64,000 nt of DNA from Paracentrotus lividus (Eukaryota; Echinodermata; Echinoidea; Camarodonta; Echinidae), in contig CALNVZ010001419.1 of the NCBI GenBank assembly GCA_940671915.1, positions 39,864 through 103,863 of the forward strand. Reading direction: 5' to 3'. Positions 1 to 12,300 of the stretch are shown one piece after another. The position numbers were made by a program, and so were the translations under genes. Position 1 is the first letter of the stretch, and each line of letters begins with the position of its first letter. Below the pieces are notes generated by a model, which was not told the DNA's origin, did no database searches, and was given only the letters and a program-made list of their open reading frames with translations.

Positions 1-720
1 CCGATTACTCAAAAAATATTTGAGGTAGAAGTATGAAACTTAGCAGGCTTATTGATTCTAATATATCTCAAATACTTGCCAAGTTTCAGAAAATTTGGTC
101 AAATGGGGACGGGTGGATTCGCCCCCTCCCTTGGTGGTGAGATGACCAAAATAACAATGCCCATTGAAGGTTAAGACTATTTTTTCATTCACTAAAGACA
201 TTCCTTGTAAATGTATATTTTTTAGAAAGAAATTTCATGAGCAATTCAAATATGTTGAAATATTAAGGGTCAAAGGAAAAGGGGACTTAATGGGGGCTCT
301 AAATTAAAAATTTGGGGCCCCTCACAAATAATTCAAAAAATTCCCACAGAACATGTTACCACTTCACCCTATCGTATTGTGAATAACATTTTTGACATTC
401 TCATGAAATTTCCTTTCAGAAAATGTATACTTTTGTAGGGAGAGACTTGATATTTTTAACGTTATGACACTTTGATCCTGATATGGGCAAGATTTTTTAG
501 ATTTTACAATTGGTAGCGTGACACAAAAAAGGCGATTTGGGGGTGAGTTGGGGGCGAGTTCCAAACGCATGACTATTTTATTTAGATTTTAAAGTGTAAT
601 AATGACTTTTGTAGACATTCCAGGCATTTAAAGGTATATAAATGGTCAACTGAATGAAAACAATTAAAATTAAAATTATATAAATTTACTTGGTGTTCTA
701 ATAATTTTGGCCCCCACTGT
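1..720. mobile_element. Tc1/mariner-like element, right end (left end outside window)
   Basis: The stretch ends with AATAATTTTGGCCCCCACTG followed by a TA run. Read from the other strand this is CAGTGGGGGCCAAAATTATT, the usual style of Tc1/mariner terminal repeats inserted at TA. The interior has arms related in opposite orientation (about 207-242 and 400-433). No transposase frame is visible; the open stretch at 364-570 on the minus strand does not resemble one. Confidence 0.45.
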
Positions 721-737
721 ATATATATATATATATA

Positions 738-893
738 TAAAATCAAGCTTCACTTCTAATATCCATTACCAGCGTGCGACCAGGCTACGCATGAGCGATT
801 TAACCAGAGCCCGCACGCGCGGACAGGGTCGGTCCTTTTTTAATCTCGTCTCGGGGCAATGACATCAGGCCAAACAATTTCGTCGTCAACGGG
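738..893 (+). repeat. Dispersed repeat, about 150 bp, copy 1 (second copy at 28184-28335)
   Basis: It shares long near-identical runs with 28184-28335, including GCGTGCGACCAGGCTACGC and GCCCGCACGCGCGGACAGGG, in the same orientation. Both copies sit beside AT-rich simple sequence. I see no open frame and no clear tRNA-type A/B box, so the class is unknown. Confidence 0.75.
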
Positions 894-999
894 TTAAACA
901 ACGTTGTTTGAGTTAAATTGTTTGAATTTTGAACATTAACTACATTATAAACTACAAAAACTTAACTGTAATTTGGGAATTTGATGGAATAAACTTGCA

Positions 1000-1498
1000 T
1001 TAAAGGGGAAGTTCACCCTGGAATTTTGTTGGTTTTAAACAATGAAGAAAAATAAAAAGAAAAATATGAATGAAAGTTTGAAGAAAATCGACCCCAAAAT
1101 AGCGAAGTTATGAATATTTAAAGTTTTGATTCTGTGACGTCACGTGCGAGCAGCTCTCCCATGTGTTGTGTATGTAAATTCCATAAATTTGTCTTTTTTC
1201 ATAGTTCTTGATAAAGGAATGGGTCAATTTGATAGAGGCATGTTTATTAACATATTTTAATGGTGTATCGACAGCACAGGTGAAAAAATTTTCTTTTGAA
1301 AAAATGACACTTTATGGAATTTACATTATATAACACATAGGAGAACTGCTCGCATGTGACGTCACAAAATAAAAACTTTAAATGTTCATAACTTCGTTAT
1401 TTCTTGGTCGATTTTCTCCAAACCTGCACTCTTATTTATCTTTTATTTTTCTTCATTTTTTAAAAACAATAAAATTCCAGGGTGAACTTCCCCTTTAA
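1000..1498. mobile_element. Palindromic MITE flanked by TTAA (family A)
   Basis: TTAA followed by AGGGGAAGTTCACCCTGGAA at the left, with the inverted counterpart ending CCCCT-TTAA at the right. The arms match along most of their length, including a mirrored GTGACGTCAC and the CATAACTTCG-type motif. It is a non-autonomous foldback with no coding frame. Confidence 0.8.
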
Positions 1499-1562
1499 AT
1501 CGTCTCTGCAATACGGAACTAAATTTTTCCTTGGCAACGACAGAAATAAACGTATCTTCTTC

Positions 1563-1688
1563 GGGGGGGGGGGGGCGTTTCATGAATCCGACAAACTGTT
1601 ATAAGCTACTGAAATGCTTGCATCTGATTGGCTGAGAGCAAATTTGTCAGATAAAACTTCCGACAAGTCATTTGATGAAATGCCCCCC
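1563..1688. mobile_element. Short GC-ended MITE (GGGGGCRTTTCATSAA termini)
   Basis: A 13-G run then CGTTTCATGAATCC at the left and GATGAAATGCCCCCC at the right form terminal inverted repeats around about 90 bp. No coding potential. Confidence 0.6.
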
Positions 1689-1915
1689 AGATGTTTCTCC
1701 TTTTGTCTGTCATTGAAGTGCTACCCTTGTGGCCATTTTTAATTTGCCAAAAGGATAATGGAAACATGTAAACAATTTGCGGAGAATTCTGACTCCTCCT
1801 TAATAATTTTATTCACTGATAACCCCCACCTGTAAATAGCAAGATAGTACTACCTATAGTACGTGATCAAAGGAAATTTGTACCGTCAGTAAAGGGTATA
1901 TGAGAGTATCATTTC

Positions 1916-2161
1916 TCAAAAGGAGCCTGAGCTTTCGATCCTAGCAGAATCTTCGTCAGAGACAAAATGACACAGAAAAGTAGGGAACAAAGATGGATAT
2001 AGAGAAAGACAGAAAAAAAGCTACATCTATAAATCTACACCTAGATTTAGGTGTAGCCTTTTCTCTGTCTTTCTCTATGTCCATGTTTGTTCCCTACTTT
2101 TCTGTGTCATTTTGTATCTGACGAAGATTCTGCTTGGATCGAAAGCTCAGGCTCCTTTTGA
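1916..2161. mobile_element. Foldback element with inverted Penelope/hammerhead-like motif
   Basis: The left arm from TCAAAAGGAGCCTGAGC and the right arm to GCTCAGGCTCCTTTTGA are near-perfect inverted copies of about 115 bp, with the centre near 2040. Each arm carries CTGACGAAGATTCTGC followed by GATCGAAAGCTC, the spacing seen in the ribozyme-bearing terminal repeats of Penelope-like retroelements. The class assignment is an inference. Confidence 0.7.
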
Positions 2162-2436
2162 CTTCATTTTACACCATTAGCTCTCCTTTATTGGATAAGC
2201 AGTTTCAATAGTTCTCTTATTTTTTTTTTATTATTATTTCTCCTCTTTTCTTCTTTTAATACTGTGCGCATATCAAAAGTAATCATGGTTCTCTTCTAAT
2301 GTTGTATTCAAAATTTTTTAATATTTTTTTTTGATAATCTCTAGTTTGGCATTTGTTTGTCTTTGTATTTTTGTATTATCTTTTTTTTTTTTGTGGGAGG
2401 CCTTTTTTTTTCCTGTCTTCCCCATATTTTTTTTTC

Positions 2437-3166
2437 TTAACCCTAAAAAGGCCCAGGGAGGGGGGTGGGGGTGAATCAACTCCCCCTCGACATTTTCGGC
2501 AACAATATCGCCGCTAATTGACTTTTTATTTCGTCTTGCGCATCTTTTGAAACCACTTTCGCGAAACTCGGGCATACGGTTACGACGCTGCACGATTTTC
2601 AAAAATTTCCGTCAGACCGAAAACCGATCAAAAACGTGATTATTAGTGTACAAAGTCAACGCAAATAGAGTTTCCTCACCAAATTCATAAATATATGATT
2701 ATTTTCACTTTCATTGGGTAACATTAATTTGTTTTAGCATAATTATACTTCTAAAGGATTCTGCAATCAATTTTGCCCCCAAAACACAGAAAAACAAAAA
2801 GTCAAAAAACAAGGAAATACATAAGGAATTCGTAAAACAATAAAATATATAAGAAAATGATTTTGATACCGATTTCCTTTTACAAGTGCTACAAAGAATA
2901 TTTACACCAGAATTTAGCATTATAGGAGCTTTTTTTTAGTAAATTAGATCAAAAAGTATGAGCTATGCATAAATTAACATAATTAATTGATATGAAAGAA
3001 AATGTCATTATTTAAGAAAAATTAGCTATACAAACCTGTAGATTATATCGCACACTACCATTGTGCACGCGATCGGCGGCCGAGATATCAAGGAGGGGAG
3101 GGGGGGGGGGGGTATTCAACCCCCGGCTATAAGATTGCCTAAAAAGCCCGGCATGATAAGGGTTAA
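2437..3166. mobile_element. TTAA-flanked piggyBac-type non-autonomous element
   Basis: The left terminus is TTAA-CCCTAAAAAGGCCC and the right terminus, read inverted, is TTAA-CCCTTATCATGCCGGG. TTAA target duplication plus CCCT termini are the piggyBac hallmark. Both subterminal regions contain G runs and GAATCAAC/TATTCAAC motifs. No transposase frame is visible; minus-strand open stretches inside are low-complexity. Confidence 0.6.
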
Positions 3167-3253
3167 CCTTCATCCATTTTTAAGAGAAAAAAGTACAATT
3201 AATATACACATTTTTATAGTGTAATGATTGATAATAATGCCTGATTGATAATG

Positions 3254-3560
3254 TCAGCCGATCCACAAAGTATCCCTGGCTTGATCATGGATAATGACTG
3301 TTATTATCCGTGATACCGATCTGTATATAGACGTGCATCCGTCATTATAGACTCATTATCACTGGCAAAACCCTAACCCTAACCCTAACCCTAACCCTAA
3401 CCATCTACAGGATCAGCAAAATATGTTGCGGCATTAATTATTCAATCAGGGAAAATATGTCATTATTGACAAATATGGTCTTTGTACTGATCATCACCAT
3501 GGATAATAAAAGCTATTATCCTTGGTGTTACCAGTGGATGTTTTGTGGATCAGAGGCTGA
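3254..3560. mobile_element. MITE with TCAGCC/GATCCACAAA ends containing telomere repeats
   Basis: The left end TCAGCC-GATCCACAAAGTATCC is mirrored by the right end TTTGTGGATCAGAGGCTGA, and both arms contain GGATAAT/ATTATCC motifs. The interior holds (CCCTAA)n at 3371-3402. Confidence 0.6.
3371..3402. repeat. Interstitial telomere-type repeat (CCCTAA)5
   Basis: Five consecutive CCCTAA units, the vertebrate and echinoderm telomere sequence on the C strand, located inside a MITE and not at a chromosome end. Confidence 0.95.
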
Positions 3561-3889
3561 ATGTCCGTAATGGGCAAAGCAAAAATTGTTAGTCGTGTCA
3601 TACGCAGCCTAATTTCTTAAAAATTAATAACCAGTTCCCACTTAATCATAAATTATTCAACTTTTATTCATGTCATGTGATAAAAAAAAAATAAATAATT
3701 CAGTCATATGAACTTTCTTTGAAATTGCAAATTAGTTTCATTCCTGTTTGAAAAACTTTATAAGGCACTTGGCAAATTGCACCCCCCCCCAAAAAAAAAA
3801 AAAACAAAAAAAAATGACTAGAATAAATCAGCGTTTTCCAAACTAACTCTTCCATATGTTTTGGATTTTGTTTTCGGATGGTGACACAG

Positions 3890-4017
3890 TCATGGATTAC
3901 TTCCGAATTGGGGCTAGGTCCAGGACAATTCGAACCATTTTGGTTCGGGCTTGATGATCTAAGCATGGAAGGTGAATACCGATGGGCCGATGGAACACTT
4001 TTAAGGAATACTGCCTC
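3890..4017 (+). CDS. Exon: C-type lectin domain, middle part
   Basis: Acceptor ...gacacag before 3890 and donor gtaagt at 4018; phase 0 to 2. The 42 codons include SWITSELG, then WFGLDDLSMEGEYRWADG and TLL. This is the family signature W(I/F)GLxD...EGxxxWxDG, the core beta strands of a C-type lectin fold. The first third of the domain, with its first cysteine and helix 1, is not seen upstream in the window and is probably in an exon left of position 1. Splicing to 15636 completes a serine codon (TC|A). The role is extracellular ligand or glycan recognition at the N-terminal side of the receptor. Confidence 0.8.
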
Positions 4018-4128
4018 GTAAGTTCATTTCTAATTACACAATACGATTCAAAACAGATAACAAAAAAATACGACTTTCTACAAAAAATGGTCTCTTCTCT
4101 CTTTATAAAAACCACTATTCATAAATAT

Positions 4129-4129
<1 letters not shown>

Positions 4130-4208
<79 letters not shown>
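4130..4208. repeat. (AT)n microsatellite, about 40 units
   Basis: Uninterrupted AT dinucleotides. They create a false open frame of alternating Ile/Tyr on both strands. Confidence 0.98.
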
Positions 4209-4212
<4 letters not shown>

Positions 4213-4370
4213 AGAGGGTCGCAATTTATAACAACGATGAAGTATCATTATTCAAAATATAAATTCAGGATCATCAGTTATAAGTTTCATAACATTTTTT
4301 TTTTCAAATAAAGGTCACATTCAATAGTAGAAAAGGTTCGTTATTCATACAGTTAGAAAACTGGTTGCTA

Positions 4371-5165
4371 TTAAAGGGAATCTCTGGACCCAAAATAAGT
4401 TGCTTTTATAAAAGGCAGACAAATTAGAAAAACAGAATGAAAAAAGTTTGAAGAAACTCTGACTAATAATAAGAAAGTTATGAATATCTTTACGATACAC
4501 AAAAAAATGATTGCTATACCAATTAGGCAACACTGTCATAAAGCTGTGATGTCACAGGGGCACAACTTTCCATGCATTTTATATATGGTTTTATGATAAA
4601 TTTTTCACTTTATTTGTTAAGAAACTGTTTTCCTCATAACTTTGGCCAAGATAATTATATTGATGGCAATATGCTATTGCATTTATACATATATTGTTAA
4701 ATCAGCACCCTATCTAAAATACAAAAAAATAGAGATTTTAAATGGTTTTCAGTATAGAAAAAAGATATTCATGAATGTTTAATTTATTGGAAAATATCAC
4801 TTTTCTTTTGAAATGTCATTATGATTCTCATTTTATCAAAATACATAGATGCAATAACATATTGCCATCAATATTATCTTGGCAAAAGTTATGAGGAAAA
4901 ACAGTTTAACAAATAAAGTGAAAATTTATCATAAAACCATATACAAAATGCATGGAAAGTTGTGCCCTTGTGACATCAAAGTTGTCGCCATTTTTTCCCC
5001 CCAATTTCTTTGGTATTGCGATCGTTTGTTGTTTTGTGCATCGTAAAGATATTCATAACTGTCCTATTACTAGTCCGATTTTCTTCAAACTTGTTTTAAT
5101 CTGGTTTTCTAATTGTCCTGCTTGTTATAAAAGCAGCTTATTTTGGGTCCAGAGCGTCCCTTTAA
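4371..5165. mobile_element. Palindromic MITE flanked by TTAA (family B)
   Basis: TTAA-AGGGAATCTCTGGACCC at the left, GGGTCCAGAGCGTCCCT-TTAA at the right. The arms mirror each other for several hundred bases, including TATGAATATCTTTACGAT. A shortened relative lies at 32487-32800. Open stretches inside (4345-4539 minus, 4952-5263 plus) are the same arm read twice and are not genes. Confidence 0.8.
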
Positions 5166-7542
5166 CGAGGAAAGAATGGATTCATACGTTCTTTTTTCTT
5201 CTGAAATCTTGTGCACTGGAGATCCTTATATTTGAGTTAATGATAAACATATTGAAACGTTAACAGTTTGTGATCCGTTATCTATTCTTTTTTAATACGA
5301 AGAAGAAAAAAAAAGGGAAAAAAAAATCATATTCTGTAATCCACTCATAGCTTTGGACATACTTAAGTTCTTTTCACATCCCCCCCCCAAAAAAAAAAAA
5401 TAAAAAAATCTGAATGTGTTATCTCAAATGCCTTTTTTAACCTCGAAATTATGATTATTTTGAAATTCAGTGCAACAAGGAAATAGGTATTAAATGGTGA
5501 GGTACTGAAGTTGTTTATGTCACAAAAAGTCTCCATCCGCAGTGCAAACACCGGTGCAAACACTGTTGCATATAAGCATAGATTTTCTGTCCCACAAGAA
5601 TATGTTTTCGTGCCACCATTTTCAATGCTTATAAAAACCAACCAGCCTATTGTTCAACCATAATAAGCATAGTGAGCAACTAAATGGATCGTCGTTGTAA
5701 AATAAAGTAAAATTTGTTACTTACAAAATCTTCATAAGTTCTGACGTGACAATAATTTTATATACATTTAGAGCTGCCTACCTGTGTTTAGTTGACCACG
5801 AAGAAATTTTATTAACAGCAACGTACTTGTCTTACTTGTCAAATAATTTCCCTCGAAAAGTTATGGTTTATCATGAGCACCTATAAATTTGCATGGTGTA
5901 ACTCAATTTGCCCTCAAATTTGAGTCTGTAGTAAGATGTTTGCTGTTGTTTCAGTTATTTTATCATAATGTCCAATAAACAATCCAATGAAGTTCATTTC
6001 AATGTAATGGCTTTTCTCAAGGAATAATATTAAACATGTTATTTCCAAACATCAATAATGATTTGTGGTCGGTTAAGCTGGGAAATAAACTAATTACTAG
6101 GGATCTTACAAAGGGGTTCTAAGAAAGGTTTCGTGAATAGCAGTTCAGTTACTTGATACTGTGAAACGCTGTTTTAAATACTTTAAACAACTAAAAGTGT
6201 TTAAGCAGGTCAATCTAAGAACGTTAGAGTTACCGGCTTAAACAACACTTTCAGTTGTTAAACAAAATTTAAAAGAGTGTTTTTACTTTATTATTTTTTT
6301 TAATAGATTTTAGCAACTGAGCTGAGGTGAAGGGAGCTAAAATGATTTATTTACACTTTGAGGGGAGGGGGGGGGGTATATGAAAGGTTCATCGAGAAAC
6401 CCTCATTATTTGAACAGGATAGTCTGTTTGAACAAAGGGTATAGGCCTACATTGATTATCTTTATATCCGTCATGGTAAGGATCTTAATATGTGATTGGT
6501 CTAAACCCCGTCATGTGACCAAAGGTAGTTCCAGCCAACGTCGTGAATTGTGCAAAAATGCCACTAATCCTGACATCTGACGTCACAAGCCGGGAATATT
6601 CCCTTGAGCCGTGGATAGTACTTGCGAATAGCCACGACTCGATCCACCGATAGTGGCCTATCGAGTGATCGAAGCTAGCTGAGAGCAAGGACCCCATTTT
6701 CGTACAAATTATGTTGCTGAAACCCCCCCCCCCCCCTCCATCGCGGCGGCTCCATAGCCCCGAACATGTATCGTGTGCTCGGCATGCCGTGACGTCATAA
6801 AGGTATCCTTACGTCATAAAGGTATCCTTACGTGACGTAAGGTTTGTTTTGACGATGTTGCGCGTACGTACGTACATGACGCGCGTGACTCATCAAATTT
6901 TGTTTACATTTGGATCTCGCGCCGTAGTATAGTAGGACGGGATTTCTGTCTGTTTGCCGGAGGTGGAGATCGAGAGTGCGTACCTTAGCCTAGGATCATG
7001 GCAGTGCAGTGACATGGATTAGGGATAATTTTTACAAGTACGGTACGTAATAAAAGTAGTGAGACAAGAGGACAAATAATGTGGTTTGGAGGAGCTGATG
7101 ATGATAGCAAGCCGAGGTTTTTCGTCTCGTCTACGATGATTTCATTCAGGGATTTCATTGAAAATGGCGACAGCAACGCTTAACGTTCGTTTGTCAGCGT
7201 TTGATCAGTGTTCTAGAAGTCTACGCAGAACAACTATGTTAATTTTGATTGTGATTGAATAAGCAGAGAACCCCAACTTTATAAGAAGAGACCCAAAGGT
7301 CGAGTGAGTAAACGCCCATTTATTATTGTCTTCAAAATGTATATAGATCTAAGTTAGATCTAACTTAGGTCTAGGTAGAACTGTTAGGCCTAGACTCTAG
7401 ATCTATAGATCTAGACCTCTAGATTCTAGATCATTCATAGATTAGGCCTAGGTTAGATCAACCCTATCTGGAGTAGATATCGGCCTCTACTGTTAGATTT
7501 CTAGAAATTTAGAATCCTTTATTTCCGATGACGGATATAAAC
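5166..7542. other. Intronic stretch without recognised gene
   Basis: AT-rich sequence with short simple repeats. At about 6788-6832 a CGTCATAAAGGTATCCTTA unit is directly duplicated. At 7340-7515 the sequence is dense in AGATCT, TCTAGA and AGGCCTAG-type hexamers. Nothing else is supportable. Confidence 0.6.
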
Positions 7543-7717
7543 CAGTTATATACGGCCTTCAGAGATTTTGGTGAAACTATACTCTATAGTCCCCTCACTG
7601 ACGCGAATGAGACTATTTTCCTTCGAGGCTGCGCCCCAAAGGAAAAATAGTCGCATTATTCGCGTCAGTTCGGGTACTATAGTTCCAACCACCCCCTGTG
7701 ATGGCCGTATATAACTG
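7543..7717. mobile_element. Near-perfect hairpin, about 175 bp
   Basis: The left arm (AGTTATATACGGCC, then CACTGACGCGAAT) and right arm (ATTCGCGTCAGT, then GGCCGTATATAACT) mirror each other around about 7630. It is probably a MITE, as no coding frame exists and the ends are sharp. Confidence 0.65.
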
Positions 7718-9300
7718 TTCAGTATTTACTAAAGCAAGTTATGAAATGGATTTAATATGTCAAATATCTGTCAACTGGAGTGGCTACCCTGGGTAAATTG
7801 AACGATATTATTATTATTATTGTTATTATAGGTTTTCCCGGTCACTTTCATTCAATTATCATTTGAATCTATTTTAAGATCATTCAATTTCACCACAGTT
7901 GTGGTCGTTGGGGCCAACCTCCATTCAAACTTACATTAAGTTCGTTCAATTCATTTATTTATGCAATGATCTTTTTAAATGTGCCAAGTCGATTTTAAAA
8001 AGTAGCATAAGTGTTTAAAGAATTTTCATTCAATTTCATTTTTGCTTCTTTTGAGATTTGAATCCTTGTAAAGCATTTTTCGAATCAGTCATCTAAGTTT
8101 AGACAAAGAACATTCAACCTTATAATTGGGAATGTTTAATTTTTATTTTCGCTCGATCGAATTAGTTATCCGTGCAATACATTTAGAAAAAAGTCGTTCA
8201 CATTGAAACTTTATGCATGGATTATTAGAAATATGCATTCAAATTCAAATGGGGATGGCCTCGGACTTTCTTGGGTCATTCAAATTCATTAGAAGGCAAG
8301 CATTTTAAAAATAAGTGCATTCTATTTAGGATTCATCGTCAAGAAGACATGACATTATATGTTATCAAAACGGTTTACCATGACTTTGTTTACTCTGCAG
8401 CCATGGATAAGTCCATCATAGCAACGAAAATGAAATAGTGGATGCAAAGACAAAAAGAAAGAACACTGGACACGCACATATAATTCATTATTGAAAGTAA
8501 TACCAAAACTTGTATGTTACCCTATTAAAAATCAAGACTTGATTTTCACATAGACCTATTGTATAAAAGAAAATGCTAATGAAAAGGCCCGTATATGCCC
8601 CCAGATAAATATCTATATATGTCATGTATTTAAAAGACAAATAAACAATAAATCTGTAATGTACGAACTAAAAAGAAAAAAAATCCATTATAAGTGTTAT
8701 AAGATTAAAAGAAAGAAACAAAGCAAGAAAATAATTTTTTTTTTTTATATAAGATTAATATCAGATGCGAATAGAACAAAATACAAGCATTTTTTTTTCT
8801 TTTTAATGGTTTTTATTTGGGTCACTGTAGCACACCTAATTTGCATTATTTCAATGATGTATCGACATCAATTAATTTCCTTTTTGAAGACAATTTATTT
8901 TTGTGTGCATTTATACATGTATCTACAAAAGACCATTAGTGCCACGGAGAAAAAAAACAAACACTTTCTACTAATCTGTTATATCAACCGAGTAAAGAAA
9001 AGATTGTAGTGTATAGTCTATAGTTATTTTTTAATCTATTTTCTGCCATATCCATCTTGTTTATATAAAAATGAATTTCTATAGTGTCTTACATTTTGGA
9101 GGGTTTGAGGGGATTTCGGGTTTATCCCGTAGTTTCTTTTTTTGGTTTGGCAATCTAACAGTTGCCCGGGGTTTATCGGGCGTGTCGTTATTCGGGCTCG
9201 CAAAACGAGCCCGCCTTTATGTTAAATGTCAGTGTGTTTTGTAAAGTTGTATATAAGTTAAAAATGAAAAAAAACTTCCACAGGTAGCTCATCTTCTTTC
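7718..9300. other. Intronic stretch without recognised gene
   Basis: AT-rich with many ATTCAATTT-type runs. An open stretch at 8659-9009 is Lys/Phe-rich low-complexity translation and is not supported as a gene. Confidence 0.6.
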
Positions 9301-9309
9301 GTTAAGAAA

Positions 9310-12300
9310 TTCTTATTCAATGCAGGATGTTATTATTTTAATTTCAATGAATTGTCATGGCTTAGGAAATGATAAGAAAAGAGAGGATGTTTTGTTATAT
9401 TTGAAATCGAAACCATCATATTGTGGATTCAAGACACTCATTTTATCCTGAAATAGAAAACGAAATAAATAGCAATGGGAGGGATTTGCTTTTTCTCTCA
9501 TCATACTTCGAACTCTAGGGGAAGTAGCCATTCTTTTAAACTTACTATCCTGCCAAAATAAAGAGGTATAAATAGATGTTGGTGGAAATTTTGTACTTTT
9601 TAGATATTGACAATTATATGATTATGATATTTACACTTGTATTCTGATATGGTCCAAATTGCAGATAATCCAATATTTTTTGCTGATCTGCAACAATATA
9701 TTGAATTTGAAGTCCACATGTTGTCATCTGTGGTGATTGGAATTTGGTCAGATCGAACCTGATACTCAATTATTTTTCATATAATATTCCAAGAGCAAGA
9801 CAGCAGGTAATGATATGAGATGATCTAGGACTTATGTGACCCTTGGAGAATTAAATATCCATGAATAAGTATTATACATGGCGTCAGCCGAATCCTTTTA
9901 ACAAGGTAGACTCGATTTCTTTTGGTATCATCAGAATTACTTTCACTGTTCATAAATTCCGACATTATTTCCGGATATCGAACAGACTTCATTAGTACGC
10001 CTTAGTTACATTTAAATCAGATCCAAACGCGGTCCTGGAATATGGAAATTCAATAATCCTGTTAAAAGATAAATGCTTTGTTTCAAAAATCATTAAAACT
10101 ATAAAGAAACGGTCACTTCTATGCGAAGGGAGATGTTAAATTTATTGAAACGAAATGTAGTTGGATATTGTGAACTGTCCATAAATGATCAGTTATTTTT
10201 CGAAAACATTAATGATGTTATACGCGGAGAATCAATATCATATGGCTCTTTTCAACAAAAAACGAAAGTTAATCGAGAAAAGAAATAGAAAGAAATTAGA
10301 GGAACTAGAAATAAATTAGTAAATCAATGACAAGACAACTGTTTTAGATGAAATAATAATAAAAAAATAGAACTTGAAAATCTCCGCCAAATTGTAAATG
10401 ATGGGATTGTTATGAGATCAAAAATAAATGGATGGAATTAGGGAAAAACCGTCAAATACTTTTTCTTAAATTTAGAAAAACAAAATAGAGTAAATAAGGA
10501 AATAGACAATTGTAACAGAAAATGGACAAGTAATCAATCGACAAGACAGTATTATCAAAGAATCTTTAAATTTTTATTTCAAATCTGTACATAGAACCAA
10601 CTGAAAATGTCGATATAGGTATTATTACCAAAATATTGACATTCCCAAAGTAAACACCAATATGTGATGAATATTGGAAGGTCCATTAAGCACAGATGAG
10701 GTTTTTTCAGTACTAAAACTATGAAAAATAACAAGTCCCCGGGTCAAGACGGTTTACTGTGGAATTCTATCGCTTCTTTTGCAGCGCATCTTAAATTTTT
10801 ATTGTTAGATCCTTGAACTTCGCTTACCTAACAGGAAAAATGTCAGATTCTCATAAGTAGGAATAATTTACTTTGATCCCTAAAGGAAATAAACCAAGAA
10901 ATTTGTTAAACAATTGGCGACCTATTTCACTTTTAAATGTTATATTACAAAATAACATCTGGATGTATAGCAACAGAATTAAAACAGGTTTACCAATATT
11001 TATATACATGAGCATCAAAAGGGATTTACAGGGACGTTTTTTATCGGGGAGAATATCCGTTTACTTAATGGATATACTTTTGTACACAGAGGCTTAATGG
11101 ATAATCCTGGACTGCTGATGTTATCGCTTTGAAAAAGCTTTTGATTCTCTGTCACACAAGTTTCGTCTTTTTCTTTTAATGGTTTCTTTGATTTTTCAAT
11201 CGGACCATCCTGAAAAAAAATGCGATTCATTTGTTTTATGAAATGATATTCTGGTCTTTAGTGAATCGATATTGTACAGAGAGGTTTGTGTATCAGGTAG
11301 ACGGTGATCGCAAGGGGGACCATTATCGGCCCATTACATTTTTTTACTTGTGTAAGCGAAAAAATTTAGCGAATATTATACCGAACATTCACAATAAATA
11401 TCACTGGACTTGCAACTATAAATGGGAATGGGAATTAACAATTTATTACAATAATGCAGACGGTAACTCTAGTTACCACTTGGACGGTTCCAGAAAAAGA
11501 TATTGCGAAACCACTGCAAATATTTTAGATGATGTATTTGGCAAAACAGATGTCCAATCTTTAAATTATACAGTATTCTGAACTAAAAACGTTCATAGTT
11601 ATATGGTCGGGAAAACAGAGCTGTGCAAAGTAAACTCATTTTTTGCATTGAAAAACACCATCTGATATCCTGGATATCGAAGTTTATATCTAGCTAACCA
11701 ATTTTGAGAAGGCACTTTCTCAAGGCTTTGATAATTTGCAGAAAATGACTCGATTATAATTATATGTGAAAAAATTAAAGATATGCAAAACGACAGCAAT
11801 TATGATTTCATGGTTCAAAGTGAGAAATTTACAGTCTACGGGAGACATAAATTGCTAGATTAATTAACTGGTATTATTAGTACCAAATTGAAATTTATCT
11901 CCGTCTTACTCTTTTCTCGGACAACGCATGCAGAATTTTTACCTGAAAGATATTAAGATCGTCAATTATATCCAATTATATGGATGTAACAAAACCTTGC
12001 ATAAGATAAGTAAGAGAACAAAGGTCAGAATGCCAATATATGAATGAAGGAGGTGTAAAAAGATTGACATTTTCACTCATGCCAAATCCCTTAGAATTAT
12101 GGATCCAGAAGATTTTTGAAATATACACTGTGGAAGAAATAACACTTTCCATTTGTTACGTTCATATTTTGCCAAAATGTGCCCTTTTTCATTTGGGATC
12201 GGTCATTTAAACATGGGCAGACTTGACACCAAACCCATTTTGAAAGAAGTCCTATTAGCTTGGTCTGAATTAGTTTAGCTTTTACGTGATATTGCATGTC

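Noticed and set aside
738-893. tRNA-derived SINE
   Set aside because: No convincing A and B boxes or poly-A/T tail could be read, so it is listed only as a dispersed repeat.
3371-3402. Chromosome end signalled by telomere repeats
   Set aside because: There are only five units, they are enclosed by element ends, and the gene continues past them.
3982-4311. Open frame with a long Ile-Tyr run, and similar frames near 24625-25258 and 25784-26028
   Set aside because: They are translations of AT dinucleotide repeats or of N bases and overlap real exon ends only by chance.
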